From NCBI GenBank assembly GCA_026708185.1, contig JAPOVK010000040.1, forward strand, positions 1-64,000: DNA of 64,000 bases, in the 5' to 3' direction. Both the position numbers and the translations under genes were made by a program. The notes beneath the pieces are model-generated. The model worked only from the letters and a program-made list of their open reading frames with translations. It made no database searches and had not been told where the DNA came from. Positions 54,706 through 63,439 of the stretch are shown here, piece by piece. The number at the start of each line of letters is the position of its first letter. Position 1 is the stretch's first letter. This DNA is from Gammaproteobacteria bacterium. GTDB lineage: Bacteria > Pseudomonadota > Gammaproteobacteria > Pseudomonadales > Azotimanducaceae.

Positions 54706-55428
54706 TTACGACCGGGGCCTTGGTCGCGACCAGACCGACAATGGAACCCGCGAGCGCGCGTACGCCTGACGCACGCACGGGACCCGGCCAATAGAAACGG
54801 ACCCCAAGCTGACGATGCCCTTGATCTCACCCAGGATGTCCACGTCATCCCGGCATCCCTCGCAGCCCTCGATGAACCGGCGATAGCCATATTCGCCGGG
54901 CAGGAGGACGGTGACTTCGCCAAGTTCGAACTCGAACCCTCCCGGCACGCGCCACTCGCGTTCGTGGCTCCAGTCGACCATGTCCTCTTCGTCCGATAGA
55001 TCGAAACGGACGATCCGCCACCATTCCTCCTCTGGCAGCATCCGCTTGGCCCGTTCGGTGTCTTCGTACACGACGGGTCGCCCGCCTCGTTGATACACGT
55101 AAGGCTTCCCGAACATAAGCCCCACGCCAACGTAGCGGACCTTGGCCTCAGGGACCGCCTTGCGGTACTGCTCTTCCGCATAGACGTTCTGAGCGATCGA
55201 GTAGACCGGCGCATCCTGGAAGCACGTGGCTGGAACATCGCCGACGATGAAGCCGCTCGCCGTCGTCGACCCGGCAATGCGCCGCGCCAGCAGAATCCTG
55301 ATCAGCACGTCTACCGGACCGCGCTTTTCCCCGTCGACCATGGCCGACCTTGTCAGGTGGACGAGCTGCGACGACAGATCGGTGCGTGCCGCGATCTTCT
55401 CCGTCCAGTTTTCCCGCCCGTAACCCAT
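54706..55428 (-). CDS. AbiGi/DUF2971-like protein
   Basis: A 240-aa soluble protein. The region ATCFQDAPVYSIAQN, then VGVGLMFGKPYVYQRGGRPVVYE and DWSHEREWRVPGGFEF follow the pattern of AbiGi/DUF2971 proteins (CFxExP, GxxPVxY, ExEWR), known from abortive-infection loci. It lies 35 bp before the large membrane protein and probably forms an operon with it. The assignment is by pattern, so moderate. Confidence 0.5.
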   Translation of the reverse strand: MGYGRENWTEKIAARTDLSSQLVHLTRSAMVDGEKRGPVDVLIRILLARRIAGSTTASGFIVGDVPATCFQDAPVYSIAQNVYAEEQYRKAVPEAKVRYVGVGLMFGKPYVYQRGGRPVVYEDTERAKRMLPEEEWWRIVRFDLSDEEDMVDWSHEREWRVPGGFEFELGEVTVLLPGEYGYRRFIEGCEGCRDDVDILGEIKGIVSLGSVSIGRVPCVRQAYARSRVPLSVWSRPRPRS

Positions 55429-55662
55429 GTGTTCAAGCCCCCGAACCCGACCAGCACCCCGCCAACCGTGCCCGAGAGCACGCTAGCTGAACCACTGCGA
55501 ACACTAGCACCGCGCCGTGCCGTTTCGCAGCACAATCGCCGACCGTCGGTCAGCTAGGCATGCGGCAGCCAACCTCCACATAGCGCTGACCTTCCCAACG
55601 AACAGAGCGTGGGGGCGGCGGGTCCTTCGGACATCGCCGCCGGGCTCGAGCAACAGGGGAGT

Positions 55663-56295
55663 CTAGTCCGCCCGGCCCTCTCTCATCCGGACCGCTGCGA
55701 GAAGCAGCTCGGCGGATTCGAATCCGATGGCGAGTTTTCCGGACTCCGTGATTATTCCCGGCGTTCCGGTCAGTCCGAGCTGCTTCGCAAGCGCATACTG
55801 CTCCGCCACGGGACTGTCGCAGACCTGGGCAGGTATCGGCGCGCCCAGCTTGAGTCGCGTCAATGCCGCCCGCCGATCGACGGCACACCAGGCGGACACC
55901 ATGACGCGAAAAAGGGGTGCCGAACGAAGGAACCGGGGACCGCCCATGGCCGCCCAGCTCGAACAGGCGACAGGACGGGCATGGCCGGCGTCGGCGCCCT
56001 GCTTCGCGAGCGGGGTCCGCGCTCGCCGGCCGGAACACCACACGAACGAAAGGCTGGTCCGGCCCGGCGGCGATCAACCGGTACCTTTCGCGCCGGTGCC
56101 GCCAACCACGTCCTACGGCGACACGCGATGCGCCCGCCCGCAGCGGCCCGAGCCGTGGCGCGCGCCACAGGAGAGCACGCGTGCCGGCGCCGCGCCCGCC
56201 GCCGCGCCCGCCGCCTCGTTCAGCATGGCGACGACGCCATGCCCGCTCAGGCAATGCGTGCGGTCAACGTCCGTAAGCACATCGAGCACGGCCCA
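55663..56295 (-). pseudogene. DsbC-like gene, split and degenerate
   Basis: Two pieces on one strand. 56215-56290 encodes VLDVLTDVDRTHCLSGHG and AMLNEAAG, with Arg in place of the first active-site Cys. 55663-55903 encodes MVSAWCAVDRRAALTRLKLG through GTPGIITESGKLAIGFESAE, nearly the same as copy C. About 310 bp of unrelated sequence separates them, and no N-terminal domain is present. It is a dead paralogue next to a palindrome unit. Confidence 0.7.
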
Positions 56296-56329
56296 GACAT
56301 TTACCGGGAACCATGGTGCCGCCAGGCCA

Positions 56330-56423
56330 ATGCCACGTGGCATACCCGACATCGGACCACCCCGGCTCCCGGGTTCGCTTACCGCGTCCGCTTGGCCGAC
56401 GACGGCTGTCGTGCGCGCACGAC
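56330..56423. repeat. Two-palindrome unit, copy 4
   Basis: ATGCCACGTGGCAT (56330-56343) and GTCGTGCGCGCACGAC (56408-56423), centres 79 bp apart. Roughly 200 bp around it, including the adjacent DsbC remnant, aligns with 46470-46680 at high identity, so this is a duplicated segment. Confidence 0.75.
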
Positions 56424-56531
56424 GGCATGGGGATGCCCCTGGCGACACCTACCTCGAAACCGACGTTTGCGCAGCGGCTACCTAGCCCCACGAGCCTCGT
56501 CCAATGGTGTGCCGGTCGTCGTCCCTCAGTC

Positions 56532-56825
56532 TCAGATCGGGGGGTAGTCGCAGCCTATGGATACCGCCCCGGTGTCCGATTTCCTAGCGATCATTGGCGC
56601 GTCGACCGGACACTGAGTGTTCGCTATGGCGTTGCACGTTGAGGAACCCCCGGCGTAATGCTCCGTCCCGCCTTCCTCCCAGTCGATCGAACAGCCCACC
56701 CAACAACCAGTTCCGTAGCAGGTGAACGAACTGCTTTCGTCGACGAAGCAACCGGCCAGGACGCAGATCGCCAAGAGTCCCGGAACGATCCATCGCGCTT
56801 TCGAGTGACGCCTGCGACCGCTCAT
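56532..56825 (-). CDS. Cysteine-rich lipoprotein
   Basis: A 97-aa protein with a lipoprotein signal (ARWIVPGLLAICVLAGC, lipid Cys about residue 21) and six further Cys, spacing C-x4-C-x3-C-x18-C-x7-C-x19-C, unlike the three knottin-like cores. It overlaps the upstream secreted protein gene by 4 nt (ATGA), so both are made together. No family recognised. Confidence 0.6.
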   Translation of the reverse strand: MSGRRRHSKARWIVPGLLAICVLAGCFVDESSSFTCYGTGCWVGCSIDWEEGGTEHYAGGSSTCNAIANTQCPVDAPMIARKSDTGAVSIGCDYPPI

Positions 56826-57562
56826 TGCAGAAACTCCACACCGTCGTTGAACGGTATCGCCTTCGGACGACCGACCCATTGGAATCCCGTCTGAACTCTC
56901 ACGTCGCCGAAGCGGATGTTGTAAGTCACCGCCGCGCCAAGCGGCGGCAGGTCTTGGACAGTTTCCTGGTCGAACACGAGGCCGGTCACGGCCTCGACGT
57001 CCCAAATCGGAATCCCCGGGCGCCGCGTCGCCGCATGAAGCTCTCGCACCGCATCTACAACATCCCTGACGTAACTGTCCACGTCCGCCACGTAATACGC
57101 GTTGCTGTCACCGAGCTCCATCTCCGTCTCAAGAACCTGGCTGTGGTCATGCAGACTCAAGGTGCTTCTTAGGGTTGCTCCAAAAGGCAGCGTGACGGGG
57201 TGCTCAGGGGAAAGAACCTGAACGTTGAACGCCTCGAACATGACCCGCCGCCGCTCTCCCACGCCGGTCTTGAGAACATGGTCGAATACAGCTAACGGCA
57301 AGCCCCGCGTCGCTTCGTACGAAACCCCAAGGACCGTGTTGGTCATCTCCGGTTTCGAACGAATCGACCCCTTCACGCGCAGGTGCTCCTGCATTTGCGA
57401 CCGTACCTCCAGAGACAACTCGTCGAGCCATGTCGCATCGACGGTTGATACCGTGCCGGAGTCGACACGCACCGCGGCAGTAGGTTCCGCCGCACCATAA
57501 GCTACGGTCGACACGGTCGCGAGAAGAACGCCGACCACCGGACAACGAACGTACCTCTGCAT
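56822..57562 (-). CDS. Unknown secreted protein
   Basis: A 246-aa protein. Signal peptide (VVGVLLATVSTVAYGAA) followed by a mostly beta mature part without Cys (VRVDSGTVSTVDATWLDEL, VLSPEHPVTLPFGATLRSTL, TYNIRFGDVRVQTGFQWVG). The ATG at 57562 has GGAG 12 nt upstream. It is coupled to the Cys-rich lipoprotein gene. No known domain is visible; a lipoprotein-partner surface complex is one possibility. Confidence 0.6.
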   Translation of the reverse strand: MQRYVRCPVVGVLLATVSTVAYGAAEPTAAVRVDSGTVSTVDATWLDELSLEVRSQMQEHLRVKGSIRSKPEMTNTVLGVSYEATRGLPLAVFDHVLKTGVGERRRVMFEAFNVQVLSPEHPVTLPFGATLRSTLSLHDHSQVLETEMELGDSNAYYVADVDSYVRDVVDAVRELHAATRRPGIPIWDVEAVTGLVFDQETVQDLPPLGAAVTYNIRFGDVRVQTGFQWVGRPKAIPFNDGVEFLQ

Positions 57563-58868
57563 TGGTTTCACACTCCACCGAACCAGTTGGCACCGACAAT
57601 ACCTGACCACGTCAAGCGGCTGCAATCGAATGCGCACTCAGCAGATCGGAAAGGAGCCCACCAGGTGGATGCCGCTGGATCCGCTTCACGCCCGCGCGCG
57701 CCCACGCAGAGCACCGGCGCGGCCCGACGACGGCTCCTCCGGCGCCGCTTCACCTGAGCGACCCCAGCCGGCGCGACCATTCCTCGACGACGGCCTTCCG
57801 GCCGACGGTTTCGGCCGTCCGGCTCAACATCCATCGCGACGCTACCGCACCACCCGCGCAGACCCGCGACCGTTGGCAAAGCCCTTCCAGAAGGTCGAAG
57901 AGCGGCATCGTTGCACGAGTGTCCCACCGGCAACCAGGGACTCGAACACTGCCGGCATCGTCCGACGGAGGTCCGACGAGGACGTGCAGTCGCTGCCGAA
58001 CCGGACGTGTTCGTCGTAGAGGTGTTTCAGAACCGCGATGCGCGAACCAGCGCGGCGGCGCGCTACGCTCACCCCTCCGCCTGCCAACCTGTCGTGGGTC
58101 CGCGCCTGCGGTGTTCGATCGGCGGCTCGATGCGTTGTCGAGTGTGCGACTGGCACCCGCCGTGACCAGGGGTCCGGAGAACGCTCGTGCCGCCGGAGCA
58201 TGCCACGTGGCATACGGGCGTTTGGGCGTCGCGCTTCCGTGGCGCGTCCCAGCCGCTTGGCCACGACCCCTGTAGTGCGCGCACGACAGGCGGTGCGAAG
58301 CCGACGGCCGGAATCCGTACTTGCTTCGTCGACGGCGCCTCGTCGCGTCAGGCGGGAAGCGCGCGGCACGCGCCGACCGCGCGCCACCACGTCCTGCGAA
58401 CCCGAGAGGACCCGACCGCCTTCAACCGCGGCGGGCCGGACAAACACGGGTCGAGGAAGCTGCGCAAAGGTCGAGGGGGCTTGGAACTGAGAATCCCAAC
58501 TTCAACCGACGAGCGGCCGGGCACGGAGATGGGCGCGGTGGACTCCCAGTTCAGGAAGTCGCCGCGGCGGGCGTCCGTGCCGACGTCGACCGGACGATGC
58601 CTTGGGGCTGCTTCGCCGTTGCGTCCGTCCAGGCGGAACTGATACGCGAGCGTCCGGTGTCCACGTTGGTCCAGCCGAGTCACACTTGCCGAGGAAGCGT
58701 GAAAGCCCGGCAGTGAGCGACCGTGCAGTCGGTCGGCGACGGGCCCAAGCTGTAGCGCGTCAACCAGGATGAGAAGTCGCATTGCCTCACGGGAAATGCT
58801 CCCTTGGCCTAGGCCGTTGCCTCATCTGAAATGCTCCCCGAACACCATCGTCTTGGAGGAGTATTGGG
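57563..58868. other. 1.3-kb stretch without a supported gene
   Basis: GC-rich, with long but domain-less open frames on both strands. It contains the third two-palindrome unit (58200-58287). A minus-strand stretch at 58430-58460 (SFLDP) weakly recalls the SEL1-like C-terminus, too short to call. Confidence 0.45.
58200..58287. repeat. Two-palindrome unit, copy 5
   Basis: ATGCCACGTGGCAT (58200-58213) and GTAGTGCGCGCACGAC (58272-58287; one arm base changed), centres 73 bp apart, with CGCTTGGCCACGAC between, as in the other two units. Confidence 0.75.
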
Positions 58869-59253
58869 ATGGGAAGGATGAGCACGGCCGCGCGGACGGA
58901 ACTGGTCGACGCGCTCGCCCCGAGATACGCGGTTGGCACGCGCGCCGAGAAGAGCCGGATCCTGGACGAGTCCGAGGCCGTCACGGGCTTCCATCGGAAG
59001 CGCGATGCGCGTCCTGCGGTCCGAATTGCCCGGGGCGGTGCCGACGTCGCCACCGGCTGGACCGAGTGCGCGCCGGAGCTCTACCGCGAGCAGACGCTCC
59101 TGCGCGAGGTTCTGGGCGAGGTCCGGCGGCTGACGCCGTTCGACCTGCTCGGCTTCGACACGGACAACGCGTCGCGCAGAGACGCGCCGACAGCGTGTTC
59201 ATCAACGCGACCCTGCGTGACTACTGCCGCGACTCCCCTAGTGATGCCGTGAG
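58869..59253 (+). mobile_element. Integrase/transposase remnant with internal deletion
   Basis: The reading MSTAARTELVDALAPRY, GTRAEKSRILDE, AVTGFHRKR is the N-terminus of a DDE integrase family. It jumps directly to DVATGWTECAPELYREQTLL and FDLLGFDTDNAS, residues from the catalytic core, so several hundred bases between are deleted. A further frameshift then gives DSVFINATLRDYCRDS. It is dead. Confidence 0.75.
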
Positions 59254-59510
59254 AAGTGTCGCGGCAAACAACCATGATCTCGCGGCGACTCAGAAGCTGC
59301 CCTCAGGGCGTCTGCTCGGGAGCGTCCGCAACCTCCTTGCTCCTCGCCCTCGCCGCTCTCGCTCGGCTGATTCGCCGTCAGGTCTGGTCCTGCCGGGCTT
59401 CAACGGCGGCAACCAGCGTAGCAGGGGCTCCCTCCCCTCTCCGCCGCTTGACTGCCGGCCTCGCCATAGTAGGGTGCGTCCCTCCCACGCGGACCACAAG
59501 GTGGCCAAGG

Positions 59511-60185
59511 ATGAGCTCTCCCCCAACTTACTCGGCGGTCGTCATCCTGTGCACCTCGCTGCTTTCCGGCTGCGCCCTGTTCGGCATAGGCGGAAACGGG
59601 AAGACCCTGCACCCGGATGGCCTCGCTCCTTCCCTCGATCACTTGCAGTCCATGATCCGCGACTGTCGGCGTGACCCCGCCGAAGAATGCCGCGACAATA
59701 CCCTCCAGACCGGCATGGCCCACTACGACAACGCCTTCATGGACCTCAAGGAACACCTCCTTGGCGTAGGCGACGAGAGTCGGGCTGCCGACAGCTCATT
59801 CCTCGTCGGCGACCTAGTGATCGCGGCGGCAAGCTCCCGAGAAAGTCAACCCTCCAAGCTCGCCGACATGTCCGCACTAGGCGCTTTCCTCGCCGGGCTC
59901 AAGTCGGTGTTCTTCGGCGACGGCGACGTCGACGATCGCCCGCGAAATGCGACCGTCCTCGTAAACGTCATGGAGTCCGAGCGGCTCGCCATTGCACGCG
60001 ACATCAAGCAGAACATCAGGCCGACGGACCGCACGAGCCTCGACGAATACCCCCTCGATACAGCCCTTGCAGACCTCCGGCGCTACGGCGTCGCAGGCAC
60101 TGTCGAGGGAGCTACCGCACGTAACGCGCAGCTTGTCAGTAGCGCGCTCGCCCTTCAGGCGCAGACGCAGCAGCAGACCCAATAG
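59511..60185 (+). CDS. Unknown lipoprotein
   Basis: A 224-aa protein with a clear lipoprotein signal (SAVVILCTSLLSGC, Cys18). The mature part is mostly helical (LDHLQSMIRDCRRDPAEECRD, HYDNAFMDLKEHLLG, LADMSALGAFLAGLKSVFFG) and ends in a Gln-rich tail. ATG at 59511 follows AAGG. No family recognised. It is transcribed toward the 60.8-kb AT-rich patch. Confidence 0.6.
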   Translation: MSSPPTYSAVVILCTSLLSGCALFGIGGNGKTLHPDGLAPSLDHLQSMIRDCRRDPAEECRDNTLQTGMAHYDNAFMDLKEHLLGVGDESRAADSSFLVGDLVIAAASSRESQPSKLADMSALGAFLAGLKSVFFGDGDVDDRPRNATVLVNVMESERLAIARDIKQNIRPTDRTSLDEYPLDTALADLRRYGVAGTVEGATARNAQLVSSALALQAQTQQQTQ

Positions 60186-60974
60186 CGCTTACGTCTCCCG
60201 CGCAGGGCGCGACGGCGACGCCATCCTCGAGCAAAGGTTGGTCGAAGGCGCAGCGGTTCCGCCTGATCGAACGCAAGTCGGTGTGCCAGACGCTCTCCAA
60301 GCGGTGATCTATAGAGCGTCATTCGCCGTCAATCGCCTTCCATACGGCCTCTGTGGTGCCTCGCAGGGTTTACGCGGACGAAACGAGGCGACAAAGGCCC
60401 GCCCTCGCGAAGACGAGCGGTCATCGACGAGGAGGTGCCGCAGTCCGCCGCCTTTCACCTGAGCACGACTTGCGGACGTCCTGCCGTGCGCCGAGACGCT
60501 TGGCGGCCTCCGAGGATCTATAACGTATCCGCTGTCACTTGAGGCTGCGCCCCTTCGATCGCGGCTTCTACCAGCCTCACCGACTCGGTCGGGAGCAATG
60601 TCGAGTTCATCTTGGACGTTCTCCCGCCTGCCACCGTAGCACCACGAAACACGTTGAGCACCAACAGTCTCGAACCGCCTCAACGAGGAGATCCGGCGTC
60701 GCACGCGTGTCGTCGCAACTTCCCGACCGCGACAGCTGCCTCGGCCTTGTCCGGCCCTTGCCGTCGCCGAATGCACCTATCTGACAGCGCACAAGGTGAA
60801 TTATGTTATATAAAACAGTGTCTTATAGGAAAAATCCGGCCTGCCGCAGTAACCAACATATAGCTAGATCTACGTATCTCGATTTGCCCCACGACCTGTG
60901 GGCGTTGAGGCTGGGCTGGGATCCCCGGTGCGCAACCAAATGGACATCCGTGTCAGGAAGACTGCGAAGCCGAT
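60186..60974. other. Spacer with an AT-rich patch
   Basis: No supported gene. Bases about 60798-60880 are strikingly AT-rich (AATTATGTTATATAAAACAG and CTTATAGGAAAAAT) in otherwise GC-rich DNA; this could be a promoter or a trace of foreign DNA. Confidence 0.4.
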
Positions 60975-61279
60975 TCACTTGGCCACGGCCCCTGATCGAG
61001 CCGGGCGATAGGGCGGGCCCGAACCGGTTTCGCCCCTGCCGGACTCCCTTCTAAGGACGAACCAGGTATCGAGTCCTGGCTTCCACGCCGTATAGCCAAA
61101 CCCGTCATCCGAATAGAAGCCCCCCGGGTCCTCAACGGATCGAACTCCGCGGCCATGCCCATGTGCCCAACTAGCGCTCTCCGCGCCTGCACTGCCAGTA
61201 CTTCCCACCAGGCAGGTTCGAGATGGACGTTCTCGCAATACTCGAACATGAAGCGTAACAGTGGCCCGGAGATCCCCAC
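60975..61279 (-). pseudogene. Small unknown gene after the exporter, frameshifted
   Basis: A GTG start at 61279 gives GISGPLLRFMFEYCENVHLE and PAWWEVLAVQARRALVGHMG; coding character then moves to another frame (RSVEDPGGFYSDDGFGYTAW, LDTWFVLRRE), so one base change near 61140 splits it. Sited 19 bp after the C39 exporter, the place where a peptide immunity gene might be expected, but nothing in its sequence confirms that. Confidence 0.45.
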
Positions 61280-61298
61280 ATCGACTACGGCCTTGCTG

Positions 61299-63413
61299 CT
61301 AAGCTGCGGCCCAAGTCGTCGCCCGAGACCGGACACTCTCCAACCTGCCGTCCGCGACGCGGTAGACTTCCTCCGCCGCATCGATCAGTGACGGGCGATG
61401 CGCGATCACGACTCTCGTGATCGTCATGCGCTCGATCAGTTCCACGATCCCCTGCTCCGTCTCCTCATCGAGGTTGGCGGTCCCTTCGTCCAAGAACAAC
61501 ACCTTCGGCTCCCTGTAGAGAGCCCTGGCAAGCAGCACGCGCTGCCTCTGACCGCCGGATAGCCCGTTCCCCATGTCGCCCACGATCGACAAGTACTGCA
61601 TCGGCATCCGGACAATATCTTCGTGCACGCTCGCCGCCAGTGCGGCCTGCTGAACCTTCCGCATGTCGAGATCCGGGTCGAAAAACGCGATGTTGTCGGC
61701 AATCGTCCCGGACAGAAGCTGATCGTCCTGCGAGACGACACCGACATGCCTGCGCCATGCCGGCCACGTACTCGGCGTGGCTACCCGACCGTCGATCAGG
61801 ACTTCACCGGCTTCCGGCGCATACAGGCCCAGCATCACCTTGAGCAGAGTCGTTTTACCACCCCCGGACGGCCCCGTTAACGCGACAAACGAACCTGGTT
61901 CAACGTCCAGATCCACGCCGTCGAGGATCAGCGGGCCAACCGAACCGTAGCGGAACGACAACCCCTTCACCGCAATGCCGCCGCGAACAGGCTCAGCAGG
62001 CTCAATCATCGCGCCCGGGCACTCGCGCTCCGCCTGGACCACGTCCGCCGTGCGCTCGAGATGCAGGCGCAAGTACGAGAATTGGACGATCTGGTTGATG
62101 AGCGCGACGCTCCGATCCGTGAACGTCTGCCGGTAGCTCAGAAAAGCGAATAGCATGCCGACCGAGAACCCATCGCCAGCCACTATGAGCCGAGCCGCGA
62201 AATAGACCACCAAGATCGTCTGCAGACCGGAAAGGAGCCCCTGGCACGCAGTCATGCCGATGGACAGCTTGCCAACGGCGAACGAGGCGTTCGTGACGTC
62301 CGCGTAGAGATTCCGCCACTGTCCTTCCCGCTCCGCCTCGCGCCCCATCAACTTGACTACCGTTGACGCCTTGACGCTCTCGATCAGGTGCGTCCGCTCC
62401 TTCGCCGAGGCGACGATCTGGTCCTCTGTCCGCAACCGCTGCGCCGGGTAGAACGCGAACGTGGCCGCGAGGCCCAAGGCCACCGTCCCCACCACCAGCG
62501 ATGCGAGGACGGGCGAATACACGAATAGCACCACTGCGGCGGTTGCCGCCATCACCCCGTCGATCACCGTCGACACCACGCCCTGCGTGATCGCATTTTG
62601 GATCGGACGCACGGACTCCATCCGGGAGAGGATGTCGCCCACATGGCGCTTCTCGAAGAACTCCGTCTTGAGCCGCAGCAGATGGTGAACCAGGTTGCCG
62701 ATCATCTGGAAGCTCATCAGGAATCCCATCGACTGCAGAGCCCAGGACCGTAGCGCGGTGATCCCCACCTGGACCGTCACCAGCCCCCCGAAACCCAGCG
62801 CCAAAACCACCATGAGGTCGACGTCGCCACTCTGGATCGCCTCGTCGACCGTGAGCTGCAGATAGAACGGCGCGGCGAACACCGCCACTTGCAGTAGCAC
62901 GGACAGCCCCAGGATCTGGGCCAACGCCGGCCACAACCCGTCGATCCGCGACCAGAGGTCGCGTAGTCGGGGAGGCATGCGCGAACGCTGCGGCTTAAAA
63001 TCCGGTGCCGGTACAAGCTCGAGCGCCACTCCCGTGAAGCGCTTGTCCACCTCCTCCAACCCGACGACGCGCTTGCCGAGTGCCGGGTCGTGGATCACCA
63101 CACCGTCGCGGCGCACAGCCTTCAGCACCACGAAGTGGTTCATGTCCCAGTGCAGGATCGCGGGCGTACGCACGCTTCGGAGCGAGTCGACGTCGAGCCG
63201 AAGGGCTCTCGTCGTGAAGCACATCTGGCCGGCGAGCTCCATGACGGAGCGAAGAGTGGCTCCGGCCAACGACAGCGAGAACCGCTGGCGCATCCCGTTC
63301 AGGTCCACGTCGTGGCCGTGGTAGCGCGCGACCATCGCCATGCACGCGAGTGCGCACTCCGACGCCTCGGCGCCGCGCACGACGGGCAGGACCCGCTTCA
63401 TCAGGTTGAGCAT
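61299..63413 (-). CDS. C39-peptidase bacteriocin-type ABC exporter (CvaB-like)
   Basis: A 704-aa inner-membrane protein. The N-terminal C39 peptidase has catalytic Cys20 (EASECALACMAM), His93 (HWDMNHFVVLK) and Asp109 (VIHDPALGK), the spacing of ColV-type transporters, which cut double-glycine leaders. Six helices follow (LGLSVLLQVAVFAAPFYLQL and on), then an ATPase with Walker A GPSGGGKTT, LSGGQRQRVLLARAL and Walker B VLFLDEGTANLD. The ATG at 63413 fits family N-termini. It follows the HlyD adaptor gene by 26 bp. Which peptide it exports is not shown by the sequence. Confidence 0.9.
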   Translation of the reverse strand: MLNLMKRVLPVVRGAEASECALACMAMVARYHGHDVDLNGMRQRFSLSLAGATLRSVMELAGQMCFTTRALRLDVDSLRSVRTPAILHWDMNHFVVLKAVRRDGVVIHDPALGKRVVGLEEVDKRFTGVALELVPAPDFKPQRSRMPPRLRDLWSRIDGLWPALAQILGLSVLLQVAVFAAPFYLQLTVDEAIQSGDVDLMVVLALGFGGLVTVQVGITALRSWALQSMGFLMSFQMIGNLVHHLLRLKTEFFEKRHVGDILSRMESVRPIQNAITQGVVSTVIDGVMAATAAVVLFVYSPVLASLVVGTVALGLAATFAFYPAQRLRTEDQIVASAKERTHLIESVKASTVVKLMGREAEREGQWRNLYADVTNASFAVGKLSIGMTACQGLLSGLQTILVVYFAARLIVAGDGFSVGMLFAFLSYRQTFTDRSVALINQIVQFSYLRLHLERTADVVQAERECPGAMIEPAEPVRGGIAVKGLSFRYGSVGPLILDGVDLDVEPGSFVALTGPSGGGKTTLLKVMLGLYAPEAGEVLIDGRVATPSTWPAWRRHVGVVSQDDQLLSGTIADNIAFFDPDLDMRKVQQAALAASVHEDIVRMPMQYLSIVGDMGNGLSGGQRQRVLLARALYREPKVLFLDEGTANLDEETEQGIVELIERMTITRVVIAHRPSLIDAAEEVYRVADGRLESVRSRATTWAAA

Positions 63414-63439
63414 TCGTTGCCCGCGGTTCGGCGATCCGG

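Noticed and set aside
40216-58287. A CRISPR array or integron attC series built from the repeated palindromes.
   Set aside because: The copies are thousands of bases apart, with genes between them and no cas or integron integrase gene.
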